A DNA stretch of 33,188 bases from DASVWH01 sp036389715 (GCA_036389715.1 DASVWH010000192.1:1-33188), one strand, 5' to 3'; numbered from the stretch's first letter, positions 14,410 to 22,768 are shown. Made by a program: numbers and translations. The notes: generated from the sequence alone by a model not told the origin.

Positions 14410-14440
14410 ACTATTGACGATTTACGATTAACTATTTACT
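14410..14440. repeat. right inverted repeat of the four-helix-bundle cassette
   Basis: Read on the minus strand it gives AGTAAAT, AGTTAAT, CGTAAAT, CGTCAAT and a partial unit. It overlaps the asnB stop codon by two bases at its outer edge. Confidence 0.85.
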
Positions 14441-16322
14441 AATCAATAAATCTCTCGAACCATAATTCCAGCATCAGCAGCGTCCAGAGCTGGTGCGCGT
14501 AGTCGCGCTCGCCGCGCGTGTGCAGCTCGAACATCCGCCTGACCTCCGCGGGTTTGAAGAGGCCGCGTTTGAGCGCGCGCTCGCTGAGCAGTGTTTCGCC
14601 CAGGAACTTCTTCATCCGGTCGCGGAACCAGTGGCCGATGGGAACGCCAAAGCCCATCTTCGGGCGGTTGAGATTCTCGACCGGGACCAGCTTTTTGAGC
14701 ACGCGCTTTAAGAGATACTTGGTCGTCAGGCCGCGCAGCTTGAATCGCTCGGGGAGCGTGGCCGCAAACTCTATCACGTGATGATCGAGGAAGGGCGAGC
14801 GCGCTTCGAGCGAGACGGCCATGCTCGCGATGTCCACTTTGACCAGCAGGTCGTTGGGCAGGTAGGTCATCGTATCGGCCAGGAGGCTCGCGTCAACGAC
14901 GCCCGCGCCGTTGGCCGCCGCGAACCAGGGCGAGAGCCAGCCAGCCGGATCCAGCGTGGCCGTCTGCCTGCGAAAATCGTCCGTGTAAAGCTCGTCTTTG
15001 GCCGCGCGGTCCAGGACGCTGACCCAGCGCAGGTAACGCTCGACGGGCGGAAGGCTGGCCGCCTGCAAGAATCGCTTGACGCTGCGGATGCGGCTGCGGC
15101 GCAGCTCAGACGAAGGCAGGAGGTTGAAGGCCTGCTTGATGACGCCCTCGCGCAGCGCGCCCGGCAGCCTGCGGTAACGCTCGGCCAGGCGCATCGCCGC
15201 ATAACGCTCGTACCCGGCAAAGCACTCGTCGCCACCGTCGCCGTTTAAGGCCACTGTGACGTGGCGGCGCGTCTCGCGCGAGACGTAGTAGGTCGGGATG
15301 GCGGACGAATCGGCATACGGCTCGCCGTAATGCTCGACGAGCGTCGGCAGCACCTCCATCGCATCCGGGCGGACGATGAACTCGTGATGCTCCGCGCCGA
15401 CGTGTTCGGCGACGCGACGCGCGTGATGCAGCTCGCTGAAATCCTGCTCCTCGAAACCGATGGAGAAGGTCTTGACCGGCTCGCTGCTGGCCTCGCTCAT
15501 CAGGGCGACGACCGCCGAAGAATCAACGCCGCCGGAGAGGAACGCCCCGAGCGGGACTTCCGACATCAGCCGCACGCGGACTGCATCGCGCAGGATTTCG
15601 ACGGCCTGCTCTCCGGCCTCCTCCTCGCTCAGCCTGACCTTCGGCGAGAACCGGGGCTGCCAGTAACGCTCGATCTTCAGCTCGCCCGTGCGCGTGAAGC
15701 GCAGCGAGTGGCCCGGCTCCAGCTTCCTGATGGCGCGATAGGCCGTCAGCGGCGCGGGCACGCACATGAAGGAGAGATAGTAGTGAATGGCCTCGGGCGC
15801 GACTTCGCGGCTGATGTCCGGGTGCTGCAAGAGCGCGCTGAACTCCGAGCCGAAGATCAGTTGATTATTGACGACGCAATAGAGCAGCGGCTTCTTGCCG
15901 ACACGGTCGCGGGCCAGGAAAAGCTCCTGCGTGCGCTCGTCCCAGATGGCGAAGGCGAACATCCCGCGCAGGTACTTCGGACAGTCCGCGCCGTACTCGT
16001 CGTAGGCGTGAATGATGGCTTCCGTATCGCAGTTGGTGTAGAAACTGTGGCCCAGCTTCTCCAGCTTCTCGCGCAGCTCTTTGTAGTTATAGATTTCGCC
16101 GTTGAAGACGATCCAGGCCGTGCGGTCGCGGTTGTGAATGGGCTGCTGCCCGCCCTTGAGGTCGATGATGGCGAGGCGTCGCATGGTCAGCCCGACCGCG
16201 CCCTTAAGGTACTGGCCCTCCTCGTCCGGCCCGCGATGGCGAATCGCGTCGCACATCCGCGCCAGCACGCCCGAATCCACCGCGCGTCCGTTCCCGTTGA
16301 TGATCCCTGCGATTCCACACAT
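14439..16322 (-). CDS. asnB: asparagine synthase (glutamine-hydrolysing) family amidotransferase
   Basis: 627 residues from the ATG at 16322, which places the nucleophile Cys2 (MCGIAG) correctly after Met removal. The glutaminase domain shows RHRGPDE (28-34) and FNGEIYNY (73-80). The synthetase domain has the PPi-loop SGGVDSS at 263-269 and a later GDGGDECFAGYERY motif. The family amidates a carboxylate using glutamine and ATP. In polysaccharide loci, relatives such as WbpS are associated with amidation of uronic acids, which fits the diacetamido-uronate genes in this window, but free asparagine synthesis cannot be excluded. The gene starts 14 bp after the membrane protein's stop. The open frame continues far upstream of Cys2, but that part is only the antisense-like shadow of the neighbouring membrane-protein gene. 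Confidence 0.93.
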   Translation of the reverse strand: MCGIAGIINGNGRAVDSGVLARMCDAIRHRGPDEEGQYLKGAVGLTMRRLAIIDLKGGQQPIHNRDRTAWIVFNGEIYNYKELREKLEKLGHSFYTNCDTEAIIHAYDEYGADCPKYLRGMFAFAIWDERTQELFLARDRVGKKPLLYCVVNNQLIFGSEFSALLQHPDISREVAPEAIHYYLSFMCVPAPLTAYRAIRKLEPGHSLRFTRTGELKIERYWQPRFSPKVRLSEEEAGEQAVEILRDAVRVRLMSEVPLGAFLSGGVDSSAVVALMSEASSEPVKTFSIGFEEQDFSELHHARRVAEHVGAEHHEFIVRPDAMEVLPTLVEHYGEPYADSSAIPTYYVSRETRRHVTVALNGDGGDECFAGYERYAAMRLAERYRRLPGALREGVIKQAFNLLPSSELRRSRIRSVKRFLQAASLPPVERYLRWVSVLDRAAKDELYTDDFRRQTATLDPAGWLSPWFAAANGAGVVDASLLADTMTYLPNDLLVKVDIASMAVSLEARSPFLDHHVIEFAATLPERFKLRGLTTKYLLKRVLKKLVPVENLNRPKMGFGVPIGHWFRDRMKKFLGETLLSERALKRGLFKPAEVRRMFELHTRGERDYAHQLWTLLMLELWFERFID

Positions 16323-16336
16323 ATCCGGCTCTCTCT

Positions 16337-17686
16337 TTAGGCCTGGCGGCGACGCCCGCCCAGAACATTCACCTGCCTGGCGGCCAGGGCTTGGCGGCGG
16401 CGGTCTTCGCGCCGCTCTTTCATCAGGCCGTACCCGACCGAAACGAAGATGAAGTAGAAGACCAGCAACTGCGAACGCTGGCGATAGGCCGTGCCGACGT
16501 TGCCCTGGAAAATCGAATAGGCCAGCGTCAGCATGAACGTGAAGATCAGGATCGGCAGCGCCTGCCGCAGCCTGTACCTGACCGTGAACCAGAGCCCCAG
16601 CACGAGCAGCGGAAACGATGCCCACCAGACGACCATCTCCGGCAGCGTGATGCTCTGGCGCAGGTTCGCCAGCTGCCACGGGAACGGCGCAAACAGCAGG
16701 TAGGCAGCGCCTATCGGGATGGCGCTGATCGCCCCGGCTGTCGTCGAAACGTCCACGTCCTTGCCGAACCCCGTATTGGCTCTCTGCGAGAGGTCCGAGC
16801 GCCCGCGCTGGACGGCTTCGAGATTGCCGAACGCTTCGAGCTGCGTCCCGGCGGTCCTCAGCACGCCGAGGTAGGTCAGCGCCAGGCCGATGCCGACGAC
16901 GACGATGAGCTGCTGAAACATGCTGCGCGCAGAGGCCTGCCGCATGCCTATCAGGAACGACCCGCCGATGGCCGCCACCACCATGTAGAAGATATAGAAG
17001 CGCAGGCTCAACAATCCGAGCAGCGAGATGACCAGGACCAGAAAATACTTGAGGCTCAGGCGGTCTCCGAGCTTGAGCGTGGCCAGCATCGAGATGACCA
17101 GCAGGAAGACAATCGGGCCGTCCTTGAGTCCCTGCGAGGACCAGAGCACGAGCGAAGGAAAGAGGGCGACGAAGTAGGCCGTGGCACGCGCCACCTGTAG
17201 ATTCTGAAAGATGTGGCGCGCGCAGAGGAAAGCCGCCGGAGCAGTGGCCGCGCCGAGCACGCAGTTGACGTACTGCACGGCCAGCATGTTGCGCCCGAAG
17301 GCCGCGTAGACCCCCGCCACCCCGTAGATCATCCCCCAGCCGCCGCCGAGAAACCACTGCTCCAGGCTCCTCTGGAAATTCGTCTTGCCCTGCCAGACCT
17401 GGAGCAGCGTGTAGCCGACCTCGTCGTAAGTCAGCGCATCGCCGCCGAAGAAGTTCTGCAACGACAGGGTGTAGATGACGGTCGCGATCAATACCCGGAC
17501 AAGCAGCGCGATAACGAACAGTTGCAACAGTAGATGTTTGCTGTCGTCGCCCGTCCGGTTGATGATGTAACCGGCCAGCCCGGCACAGACGGCGCAGAGC
17601 AGGACAGCGCCCGCCCCGTAGCCCGGCACGAAGAGGGCGACGCCGAGGCCGACGAGCAGCGATAGTGCGATAAGAAGAGTGTTCAT
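16337..17686 (-). CDS. multi-pass membrane protein, GT-C-like glycosyltransferase or polymerase candidate
   Basis: 449 residues with about 11 hydrophobic segments. An early periplasmic loop (FFGGDALTYDEVGYTLL) carries acidic residues where GT-C enzymes (PMT/ArnT type) place their catalytic Asp. Then come LFPSLVLWSSQGLKDG, LRFYIFYMVVAAIGG and, near the end, GNVGTAYRQRSQLLVFYF. This pattern resembles undecaprenyl-phosphate-sugar-dependent transferases in exopolysaccharide clusters, but a Wzy-like polymerase is also possible. No exact family is recognised. The ATG at 17686 is preferred over a TTG two codons earlier. It sits 14 bp upstream of asnB and 115 bp downstream of the carbamoyltransferase, on the same strand. 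Confidence 0.75.
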   Translation of the reverse strand: MNTLLIALSLLVGLGVALFVPGYGAGAVLLCAVCAGLAGYIINRTGDDSKHLLLQLFVIALLVRVLIATVIYTLSLQNFFGGDALTYDEVGYTLLQVWQGKTNFQRSLEQWFLGGGWGMIYGVAGVYAAFGRNMLAVQYVNCVLGAATAPAAFLCARHIFQNLQVARATAYFVALFPSLVLWSSQGLKDGPIVFLLVISMLATLKLGDRLSLKYFLVLVISLLGLLSLRFYIFYMVVAAIGGSFLIGMRQASARSMFQQLIVVVGIGLALTYLGVLRTAGTQLEAFGNLEAVQRGRSDLSQRANTGFGKDVDVSTTAGAISAIPIGAAYLLFAPFPWQLANLRQSITLPEMVVWWASFPLLVLGLWFTVRYRLRQALPILIFTFMLTLAYSIFQGNVGTAYRQRSQLLVFYFIFVSVGYGLMKERREDRRRQALAARQVNVLGGRRRQA

Positions 17687-17801
17687 GACCAAAAGCCCGG
17701 CAGCCGCACGGGGTTAAGAGAGCCGGTTCGGAGAGAATGCCACGGGCGCGGCGGCGGCTGCAAAAGCACCCGCGCGCGCTGCGTGGCCTCAAACCCCTGT
17801 T

Positions 17802-19505
17802 CTAACGCAAGACCAGATGGTTCTCCAGCACGAGCCCGTCGAAGTTCGCGCCCTGGAACGTCTTGATGGCGTCCTCCGGGCGGCAGACAATCGGCTCCTG
17901 AATATTGAAGGAAGTATTCAGGAGCATCGGCACGCCCGTCAGTTTTTCAAACTCATTGATTAATTGCCAGTAGCGCGGGTTGGTCCGGCGGCTGACGGTC
18001 TGCGGGCGGGCCGTGCCGTCTACATGGACGACCGCCTGGAAGCGCGCACGCTGCTCCTCGGCCACGTGCAGCACCGTAATCATAAAAGGGTCATGATGAG
18101 GATGGCCGAAAATCTCCTCGCTGACCTCTTCCTTCATCGAAGGGGCGAGCGGGCGAAACCACTCGCGCAGCTTGACCTTCATGTTCAGGAGTTCGCGCAT
18201 ATCGGCGCGGCGCGGGTCGGCGATGAAGCTGCGATTGCCGAGCGCGCGCGGCCCGAACTCCATCCGCCCCTGGAACCAGCCGAAGATCGCGCCGTCGGCC
18301 AGCATCCGGGCCAGGCGCGGCAGCATCTCTTCGTCCGGCAGGGTCTCGAATCTCAAGCCCGCGGCTTGAAGCGCCTGCGCGCACTGCTCTGAGCTGAAGC
18401 CCGGCCCGTAGTAGGCGTGCTCCATCCGAAACTTGCGCGGCTGCTTGAGCAGGTGATGATGGACCAGCAGGGCCGCGCCGAGCGAGCACCCGGCGTCTCC
18501 GGCAGCGGGCTGGACGAAGTAACGCTTGAAGGGCGACTCGGTCATGATGCGCCCGTTCATCACGGAGTTAAAGGCGACGCCGCCCGCCATGCAGAGATTC
18601 TCTTCCCCGGTCCGCTCATGTATCCCGCGCACGAGATGCAGGGCCGTGTCCTCCAAGACCTTCTGCGCGCTGGCGGCGATGTTCCAGTGGCGCTCCGTCA
18701 GGTCTTCGTCGGGCTGGCGCGGCGGGCCGAGCGCCTTGATGATCTCTTCGCCGAACTGGTAATGCTTGGCAAGATGATGATCGAGAACGCGGATGTTGAG
18801 ATGAAAGTCGTGATTGCCGTTGACGGAGAGCACGCGGCTGGCGAAGAAGTCGTAGTACTCGGGCTTGCCGTAGGCGGCCAGTCCCATCAGCTTCCATTCG
18901 TCGCCGCTGAACATGTCGAAGCCGATGTAGTTGGTCACGGCCGAGTAGAACTGTCCGAGCGAGTGCGGCAGCTTGATGCGCTTGAGCACGCGAATCCGGT
19001 TGCCCTCGCCCTCGGAGAAGAGCGTCGTCGTGTCCTCGCCCGTCCCGTCCCAGGTGAGGATGGCCGAGCGGTCGAAGCCCGAGACGAAGAAGGCGCTGGC
19101 CGCGTGACACTGGTGATGCTCAAGGAAGTGGAAGCGAAACTTGCTCGGGCCGAAATGCTTGCGGATGCGCTGCGGATGCTTGAGCATCCCGAGGTAACTG
19201 TCGCTGACCTGCGCCACGCCCCTGTCAACGCGCGCCTTGAACATCTCGCGCGAGATGATCGCGGACTTCAGCGCCTGCACGGCCTTGTGCCGCAGAACCC
19301 AGGGCTTCCAGTAGAGCCCTATGTGCTCGACCTCGCCGATCTTGATACCGGCCTCTTCGAGGCAATACTGGACGGCGTTGTAGGGAAAGCCGCTGAAATG
19401 CTTGATGCGCGTGAAGCGTTCCTCTTCGGCCGCCGCGACGATCTCGCCGTCGCGGATGAGCGTCGCGGCCGAATCACCAAGCGTTGTCAGTCCCAGGATA
19501 TACAT
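17802..19505 (-). CDS. NodU/CmcH-type carbamoyltransferase
   Basis: 567 residues. Carbamoyltransferases of this family move a carbamoyl group from carbamoyl phosphate, via carbamoyl-AMP, to a hydroxyl of a sugar or antibiotic. Visible motifs are the N-terminal AAAEEERFTRIKHFSGFP (24-41), EHHQCHAAS (129-137) with metal-binding histidines, LTWDGTGED (150-158), CMAGGVAFNSVMNG (305-318), GRMEFGPRALGNRS (413-426) and the C-terminal LLNTSFNIQEPIV. The ATG at 19505 is chosen because MYILGLT is the canonical first strand and an AAGGAG site lies upstream. A longer frame back to 19643 adds only Arg-rich low-complexity sequence. It is the first gene of the series running to 10839, and a long leader precedes it. 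Confidence 0.92.
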   Translation of the reverse strand: MYILGLTTLGDSAATLIRDGEIVAAAEEERFTRIKHFSGFPYNAVQYCLEEAGIKIGEVEHIGLYWKPWVLRHKAVQALKSAIISREMFKARVDRGVAQVSDSYLGMLKHPQRIRKHFGPSKFRFHFLEHHQCHAASAFFVSGFDRSAILTWDGTGEDTTTLFSEGEGNRIRVLKRIKLPHSLGQFYSAVTNYIGFDMFSGDEWKLMGLAAYGKPEYYDFFASRVLSVNGNHDFHLNIRVLDHHLAKHYQFGEEIIKALGPPRQPDEDLTERHWNIAASAQKVLEDTALHLVRGIHERTGEENLCMAGGVAFNSVMNGRIMTESPFKRYFVQPAAGDAGCSLGAALLVHHHLLKQPRKFRMEHAYYGPGFSSEQCAQALQAAGLRFETLPDEEMLPRLARMLADGAIFGWFQGRMEFGPRALGNRSFIADPRRADMRELLNMKVKLREWFRPLAPSMKEEVSEEIFGHPHHDPFMITVLHVAEEQRARFQAVVHVDGTARPQTVSRRTNPRYWQLINEFEKLTGVPMLLNTSFNIQEPIVCRPEDAIKTFQGANFDGLVLENHLVLR

Positions 19506-19656
19506 TAAACATTCACTCCTTGCAGAACGGGTCCGAGCGGCGGCACGCGGTGTGCGCACGTGAACCCGGCGGAAGCCTCGCGCCGTAGCGTTCGCCCGGA
19601 CGAAACTCCGACGGCGGCGCGGCCTCCCCAGCCTTACGGACATCTATTTTCAGCAA

Positions 19657-19716
19657 CACGAATCGGCCGAGGCAGTATCCGTGACGGCCCGTCTCCCCGG
19701 ACGCGGCAAACCCGTC
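19657..19716 (-). promoter_or_regulatory. candidate structured leader RNA (two adjacent hairpins)
   Basis: On the minus strand, GACGG (19712-19716) pairs with CCGTC (19683-19687), enclosing an inner CGTC/GACG stem at 19690-19703. Next to it, CACGGAT (19677-19683) pairs with ATTCGTG (19657-19663), including one G-U pair. Both lie just after the candidate promoter, within a predicted leader of roughly 240 nt. No known riboswitch class is recognised, and GC-rich DNA folds readily by chance. Confidence 0.25.
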
Positions 19717-19748
19717 AAACAGAATTAGTCTATCAAACTCATTATGGG

Positions 19749-19777
19749 CCTATACATTAAGGCTCTCTTGGTGTCAG
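19749..19777 (-). promoter_or_regulatory. candidate sigma70-type promoter of the carbamoyltransferase gene
   Basis: On the minus strand CTGACA (19772-19777, 5/6 of consensus) is followed after exactly 17 nt by TATAGG (19749-19754, 4/6), in the most AT-rich part of the gap. This would start transcription near 19742. Confidence 0.4.
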
Positions 19778-19954
19778 GGAACGGACAAACCTAGCAGAGT
19801 TCCAGGCAAAAGTAAAAGAGGGAGGCAGCGGGCGCACGGGTCTGCCGGACGCGCGCCGGAAGCTGCCGTCGTCCCGGCCCGGCAAGCGCCCGGCAGTGCG
19901 CCACTTGACGCGCGGGCGGTAAGCCACGGGGCCGGACAATCAGGCTCAGGCTCT

Positions 19955-21679
19955 TCAAATCCGAATCCCGCGGACCTTCTCCGGCTTCTGGTCCGATTCC
20001 GCTTTGACGAGCACGGAGTTGTCCTGCCGTCGGTGCTCGCGCTCGCGCGCCGTGTGCCACTGGGCCCACTCCTCCGGCGCGTCGAAGGTCTCGCCGCCGT
20101 GGCGCGTGATGCGCTCGCGGACGCGGCACATGACGGGCGTGTTGATGCCGACGCCGCTAATCACGGCCTGCCCCTTGGTCAGCGCGGGCAGTTCGTCGAG
20201 CAACTGGCGGCCAGCCCCTTCGACCGATTTGGCGACCGTGTCCTGGTCAATCGGATTGACGATACGCATGATGATCTGCGACATGCACTGCGAGAGCACG
20301 TCCTGGTCGAGTTTGCCGGGGCGCTGCGTGATGAGGCCGATGCCGACGCCGAACTTGCGCCCTTCGGAGAGAATCTGCTTGAGCACGTTGGTCGAGACGA
20401 CCGTTTGTCCTGCGGGCGCAAAGCGGTGGGCCTCTTCGAGCAGCGTGAAGACCGGATAAGGGAGATGGCTGTCGGTCCCCTGCATGGCCTCGCCGCGGAC
20501 GGTCGCCATGCGAGCCTTGTTGACGCGGCGCAGCAGGGTGGCGACGACGACCTGCTGCTCGTTCTGTTCGATGTCCGAGAGCTGGAGGACAGTGCACCTG
20601 CCCGGCCGGAAGAGTTCGTCGAGCGGGATGTGCTCGTGATCGGAAAAGATGGAATCCGGGCGGTCGAAGCGTGAATCCAGACGCCAGAGCAGCCCCTCGA
20701 TGGAGCTGGCATTGCTCGACTCGCTGCGCTCATTGCCCTCGTACTTCTGCGCCTTCACTTCGTCGCGCAGGTCGTGATAACCCCACAGCTCGCGCTCGCC
20801 GCGCTGCCCGGCCGTCAGGCTCCTGTACGCCTGCGCGAGAAAGTGCAGCATCTTGTCCGAAGTGCCTTCCGGCAAAAGATACTTGATGTCGGCTTCCGTC
20901 AACGAAGAGAAGCGCACCTTGATGCGGTCGTGCGTGTAGATTTTGACTTCCGGGCGATAACCGTCGCCGCCCTGAAACACCGCGTCGTCCTCAATGGAGC
21001 GCATCGTGTGATATTCGCCGTGCGGGTCAACGATCAGCACGGCGGCGCGGTTGTAGGGCCGCATCAATTCTTCGACCAGCACGCCCGCGGTGTAAGACTT
21101 GCCCGCGCCCGTCGAAGCCAGGATGGCCAGGTGCGTCGAGACCACGTCCTTGATCGAGAGGACGACCGGGACTTCCCCTGCGCTGCGCGTCAGCAGGCTG
21201 CCGACGTGCGCGGAGCCCCTGTCGCTCATCCTCAAAGGCGAGAGGATGCCCGCCAGCGACGGCGAAGAGGTGAGAAAGACCGGGTCGCCTGGCATCGGCG
21301 GGATGCGCGGGTTGACGAAATCCCCGAGCGCGCTGCTGAAATAGCCGATGGTCTCGACCGTAATCTCGTAAAGCTCGCCGCAATCGGAGCTGAGCCCGAT
21401 GAGGGCGGAGACGACGGCGGGCGGCGTCTGCGGGTCGGAGAGGAAAGCGTCCGGCAGATTGCGCACGAGGCGGCGCGAAGTGATGTTGCCGAGAATGTGG
21501 CGCTCGCTCTCGCCGTCGCGCGCGACGTAGTAGACGAACTCGCCGATGCGCGTGCGCCGGTTGTCGGCCGTGATGAAGAGATATTCGTGCGGCAGCTCGC
21601 CGGGGCCTTTGACGGTTCCCGTGAGCGTATCGGTTGCGACCTGCTGTTGCTGCTGTTGTTGCTGCTGCTGTGTGGACAT
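19955..21679 (-). CDS. herA: HerA-like hexameric ATPase/DNA translocase with N-terminal polyglutamine tract
   Basis: 574 residues. After the tail, residues ~17-165 resemble the HAS-barrel domain of HerA. The ATPase core (DUF87) follows with Walker A ASTGAGKS at 188-195, LIVDPHGEY at 215-223, Walker B VFTLLEEAH at 410-418, and the HerA-type segment TQRPGKLDQDVLSQC at 451-465. HerA normally works with the nuclease NurA in DNA end processing, or with other effectors in defence systems, but no nuclease gene is adjacent here. Residues 4-13 are ten consecutive glutamines coded by mixed CAG/CAA, a short triplet microsatellite that may vary between strains. An AGGA site lies 7 nt before the ATG. It is embedded in sugar genes without obvious functional link. 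Confidence 0.9.
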   Translation of the reverse strand: MSTQQQQQQQQQQVATDTLTGTVKGPGELPHEYLFITADNRRTRIGEFVYYVARDGESERHILGNITSRRLVRNLPDAFLSDPQTPPAVVSALIGLSSDCGELYEITVETIGYFSSALGDFVNPRIPPMPGDPVFLTSSPSLAGILSPLRMSDRGSAHVGSLLTRSAGEVPVVLSIKDVVSTHLAILASTGAGKSYTAGVLVEELMRPYNRAAVLIVDPHGEYHTMRSIEDDAVFQGGDGYRPEVKIYTHDRIKVRFSSLTEADIKYLLPEGTSDKMLHFLAQAYRSLTAGQRGERELWGYHDLRDEVKAQKYEGNERSESSNASSIEGLLWRLDSRFDRPDSIFSDHEHIPLDELFRPGRCTVLQLSDIEQNEQQVVVATLLRRVNKARMATVRGEAMQGTDSHLPYPVFTLLEEAHRFAPAGQTVVSTNVLKQILSEGRKFGVGIGLITQRPGKLDQDVLSQCMSQIIMRIVNPIDQDTVAKSVEGAGRQLLDELPALTKGQAVISGVGINTPVMCRVRERITRHGGETFDAPEEWAQWHTAREREHRRQDNSVLVKAESDQKPEKVRGIRI

Positions 21680-21814
21680 GTGTCAGTCCTTATTGAAAAG
21701 TATGGCCCGCGGCGGCTAACAGAATAACAAGAGATGGCCGCGAGTGGTACGGAAGAGACGTTAAAATGAGAAGACGAAGACTGAAAAAGAACCGGCGGGA
21801 GTTGCCGTCTACCC

Positions 21815-22768
21815 TTAAACGTCGAGCCTCGTTTCGTACCACTCAACCGTTCGCCTGAGTCCTTCTTCCAGTGAGGTCTCTGCGCGGAAGCCGAATTTCT
21901 CAAAGGCGCGTGTGACATCCAGGCGGCGGCGCGGCTGGCCGTCGGGCCTGTTCTTCTGCCAGCGAATCTCGCCCTCGAAGCGCGTCAGGCGCGCGATCAT
22001 CTCAACCAGGTCGCGGATCAGCACCTCGCGCCCGCTGCCCAGATTGACCGGCTCCCCCTCGTCATAATCCCGCGCCGCCAGAAAGACGGCCGCGGCCGCA
22101 TCTTCGACGTAGAGAAATTCGCGCGAAGCCGCGCCCGAGCCCCAGACCTCGACGAAGGGAGCGCCTGCGAGCCGGGCTTCGATACACTTGCGAATCAGCG
22201 CCGGGATGACGTGCGAGGTCTCCGGGTCGAAGTTATCGCCGGGGCCGTAGAGATTGGCGGGCAGCAGGAAAATTGTGTTGAAGCCGTACTGCGCGCGGTA
22301 GCTCTGCGCCTGGACGAGCATCATCTTTTTGGCCAGCCCGTAAGGGGCATTGGTCTCTTCCGGGTAGCCGTTCCATAGATCGTCTTCGCGGAAGGGCACG
22401 GGCGTGTGCTTCGGGTAGGCGCAAACCGTGCCGAGCGCGACCACCTTTTCGACTCCGCAGAGGCGCGACTGCTCGATGAGCTGCGCGCCCATCATCAGGT
22501 TCTCGTAGAAGAAGCGGCCGGGGTTCTCCCGGTTCGCGCCGATGCCGCCGACCACGGCCGCCAGGTGCAGGACCAGCTCGGGCCTCAAATCACGGAGCAT
22601 CCGCCGGACCTCCGCGCCCTGCACCAGATCGTACTCCCGCCTTCTCGGGACAGAGACTTCGACGCCCGCGCAGGCTCTCAGGCGCTCGACCAGATAACGG
22701 CCGAGAAAGCCCGCGCCGCCCGTCACGGTCACTCGCTTGTAAGGGAAAACGCTCTTCGTTGTTTCCAT
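21815..22768 (-). CDS. fcl: GDP-L-fucose synthase (GDP-4-keto-6-deoxymannose epimerase/reductase)
   Basis: 317 residues, the usual size. Extended-SDR motif GGAGFLGRY at 17-25, Tyr143 and Lys147 in APYGLAKKM, and the NLYGPGDNFDPETSHVIPAL segment containing the family's conserved His. The LGTVCAYP segment keeps the catalytic Cys, but the position of the SDR Ser (LGSSCIYP in the E. coli enzyme) is Thr. The enzyme would convert the product of Gmd to GDP-L-fucose. The ATG at 22768 is chosen because the upstream frame (to 22888) is low-complexity and METTKSVFPYKRV leads directly into the first strand. It is divergent from gmd across 231 bp, so the two may share a control region. Confidence 0.88.
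   Translation of the reverse strand: METTKSVFPYKRVTVTGGAGFLGRYLVERLRACAGVEVSVPRRREYDLVQGAEVRRMLRDLRPELVLHLAAVVGGIGANRENPGRFFYENLMMGAQLIEQSRLCGVEKVVALGTVCAYPKHTPVPFREDDLWNGYPEETNAPYGLAKKMMLVQAQSYRAQYGFNTIFLLPANLYGPGDNFDPETSHVIPALIRKCIEARLAGAPFVEVWGSGAASREFLYVEDAAAAVFLAARDYDEGEPVNLGSGREVLIRDLVEMIARLTRFEGEIRWQKNRPDGQPRRRLDVTRAFEKFGFRAETSLEEGLRRTVEWYETRLDV

Larger units (their letters stand above)
13998..14440 (-). mobile_element. compact cassette: four-helix-bundle gene bracketed by 31-bp inverted repeats
   Basis: The left repeat (13998-14028) and right repeat (14410-14440) are reverse complements over 31 bp with one mismatch (unit 3: CGTCAAT on the left, CGTAAAT on the right). Both are built of 7-nt units, starting AGTAAAT, AGTTAAT from each outer end. 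The only gene inside ends with its stop codon at the left repeat and has its AAGGA site just inside the right repeat, so nothing else fits in the 443 bp. The right end coincides with the asnB stop codon (14439-14441), and the left end stops 17 nt before the rfbA-like start, sparing its ribosome-binding site. No flanking target-site duplication is evident. Mobility is an inference from the structure. Confidence 0.65.
19506..19954. other. 449-bp intergenic region: long leader of the carbamoyltransferase gene
   Basis: No credible gene is seen on either strand. Read on the minus strand it holds a promoter candidate (19749-19777), two adjacent hairpins (19657-19716) and then about 150 nt of GC-rich sequence before the ribosome-binding site. 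The part from 19780 to 19954, behind the HerA gene, shows nothing recognisable. Confidence 0.5.

Noticed and set aside
13998..14440. A diversity-generating retroelement (because of the Avd-like protein)
   Set aside because: No reverse transcriptase, template repeat or variable repeat is visible in the window.
16323..17792. A 490-residue N-terminal extension of the amidotransferase in the same frame
   Set aside because: It overlaps the membrane-protein gene in another frame and would place Cys2 of the glutaminase internally, which abolishes the N-terminal nucleophile.
19955..21679. HerA-based phage-defence system
   Set aside because: No SIR2, DUF4297, nuclease or other effector gene is adjacent; the flanking genes are sugar enzymes.
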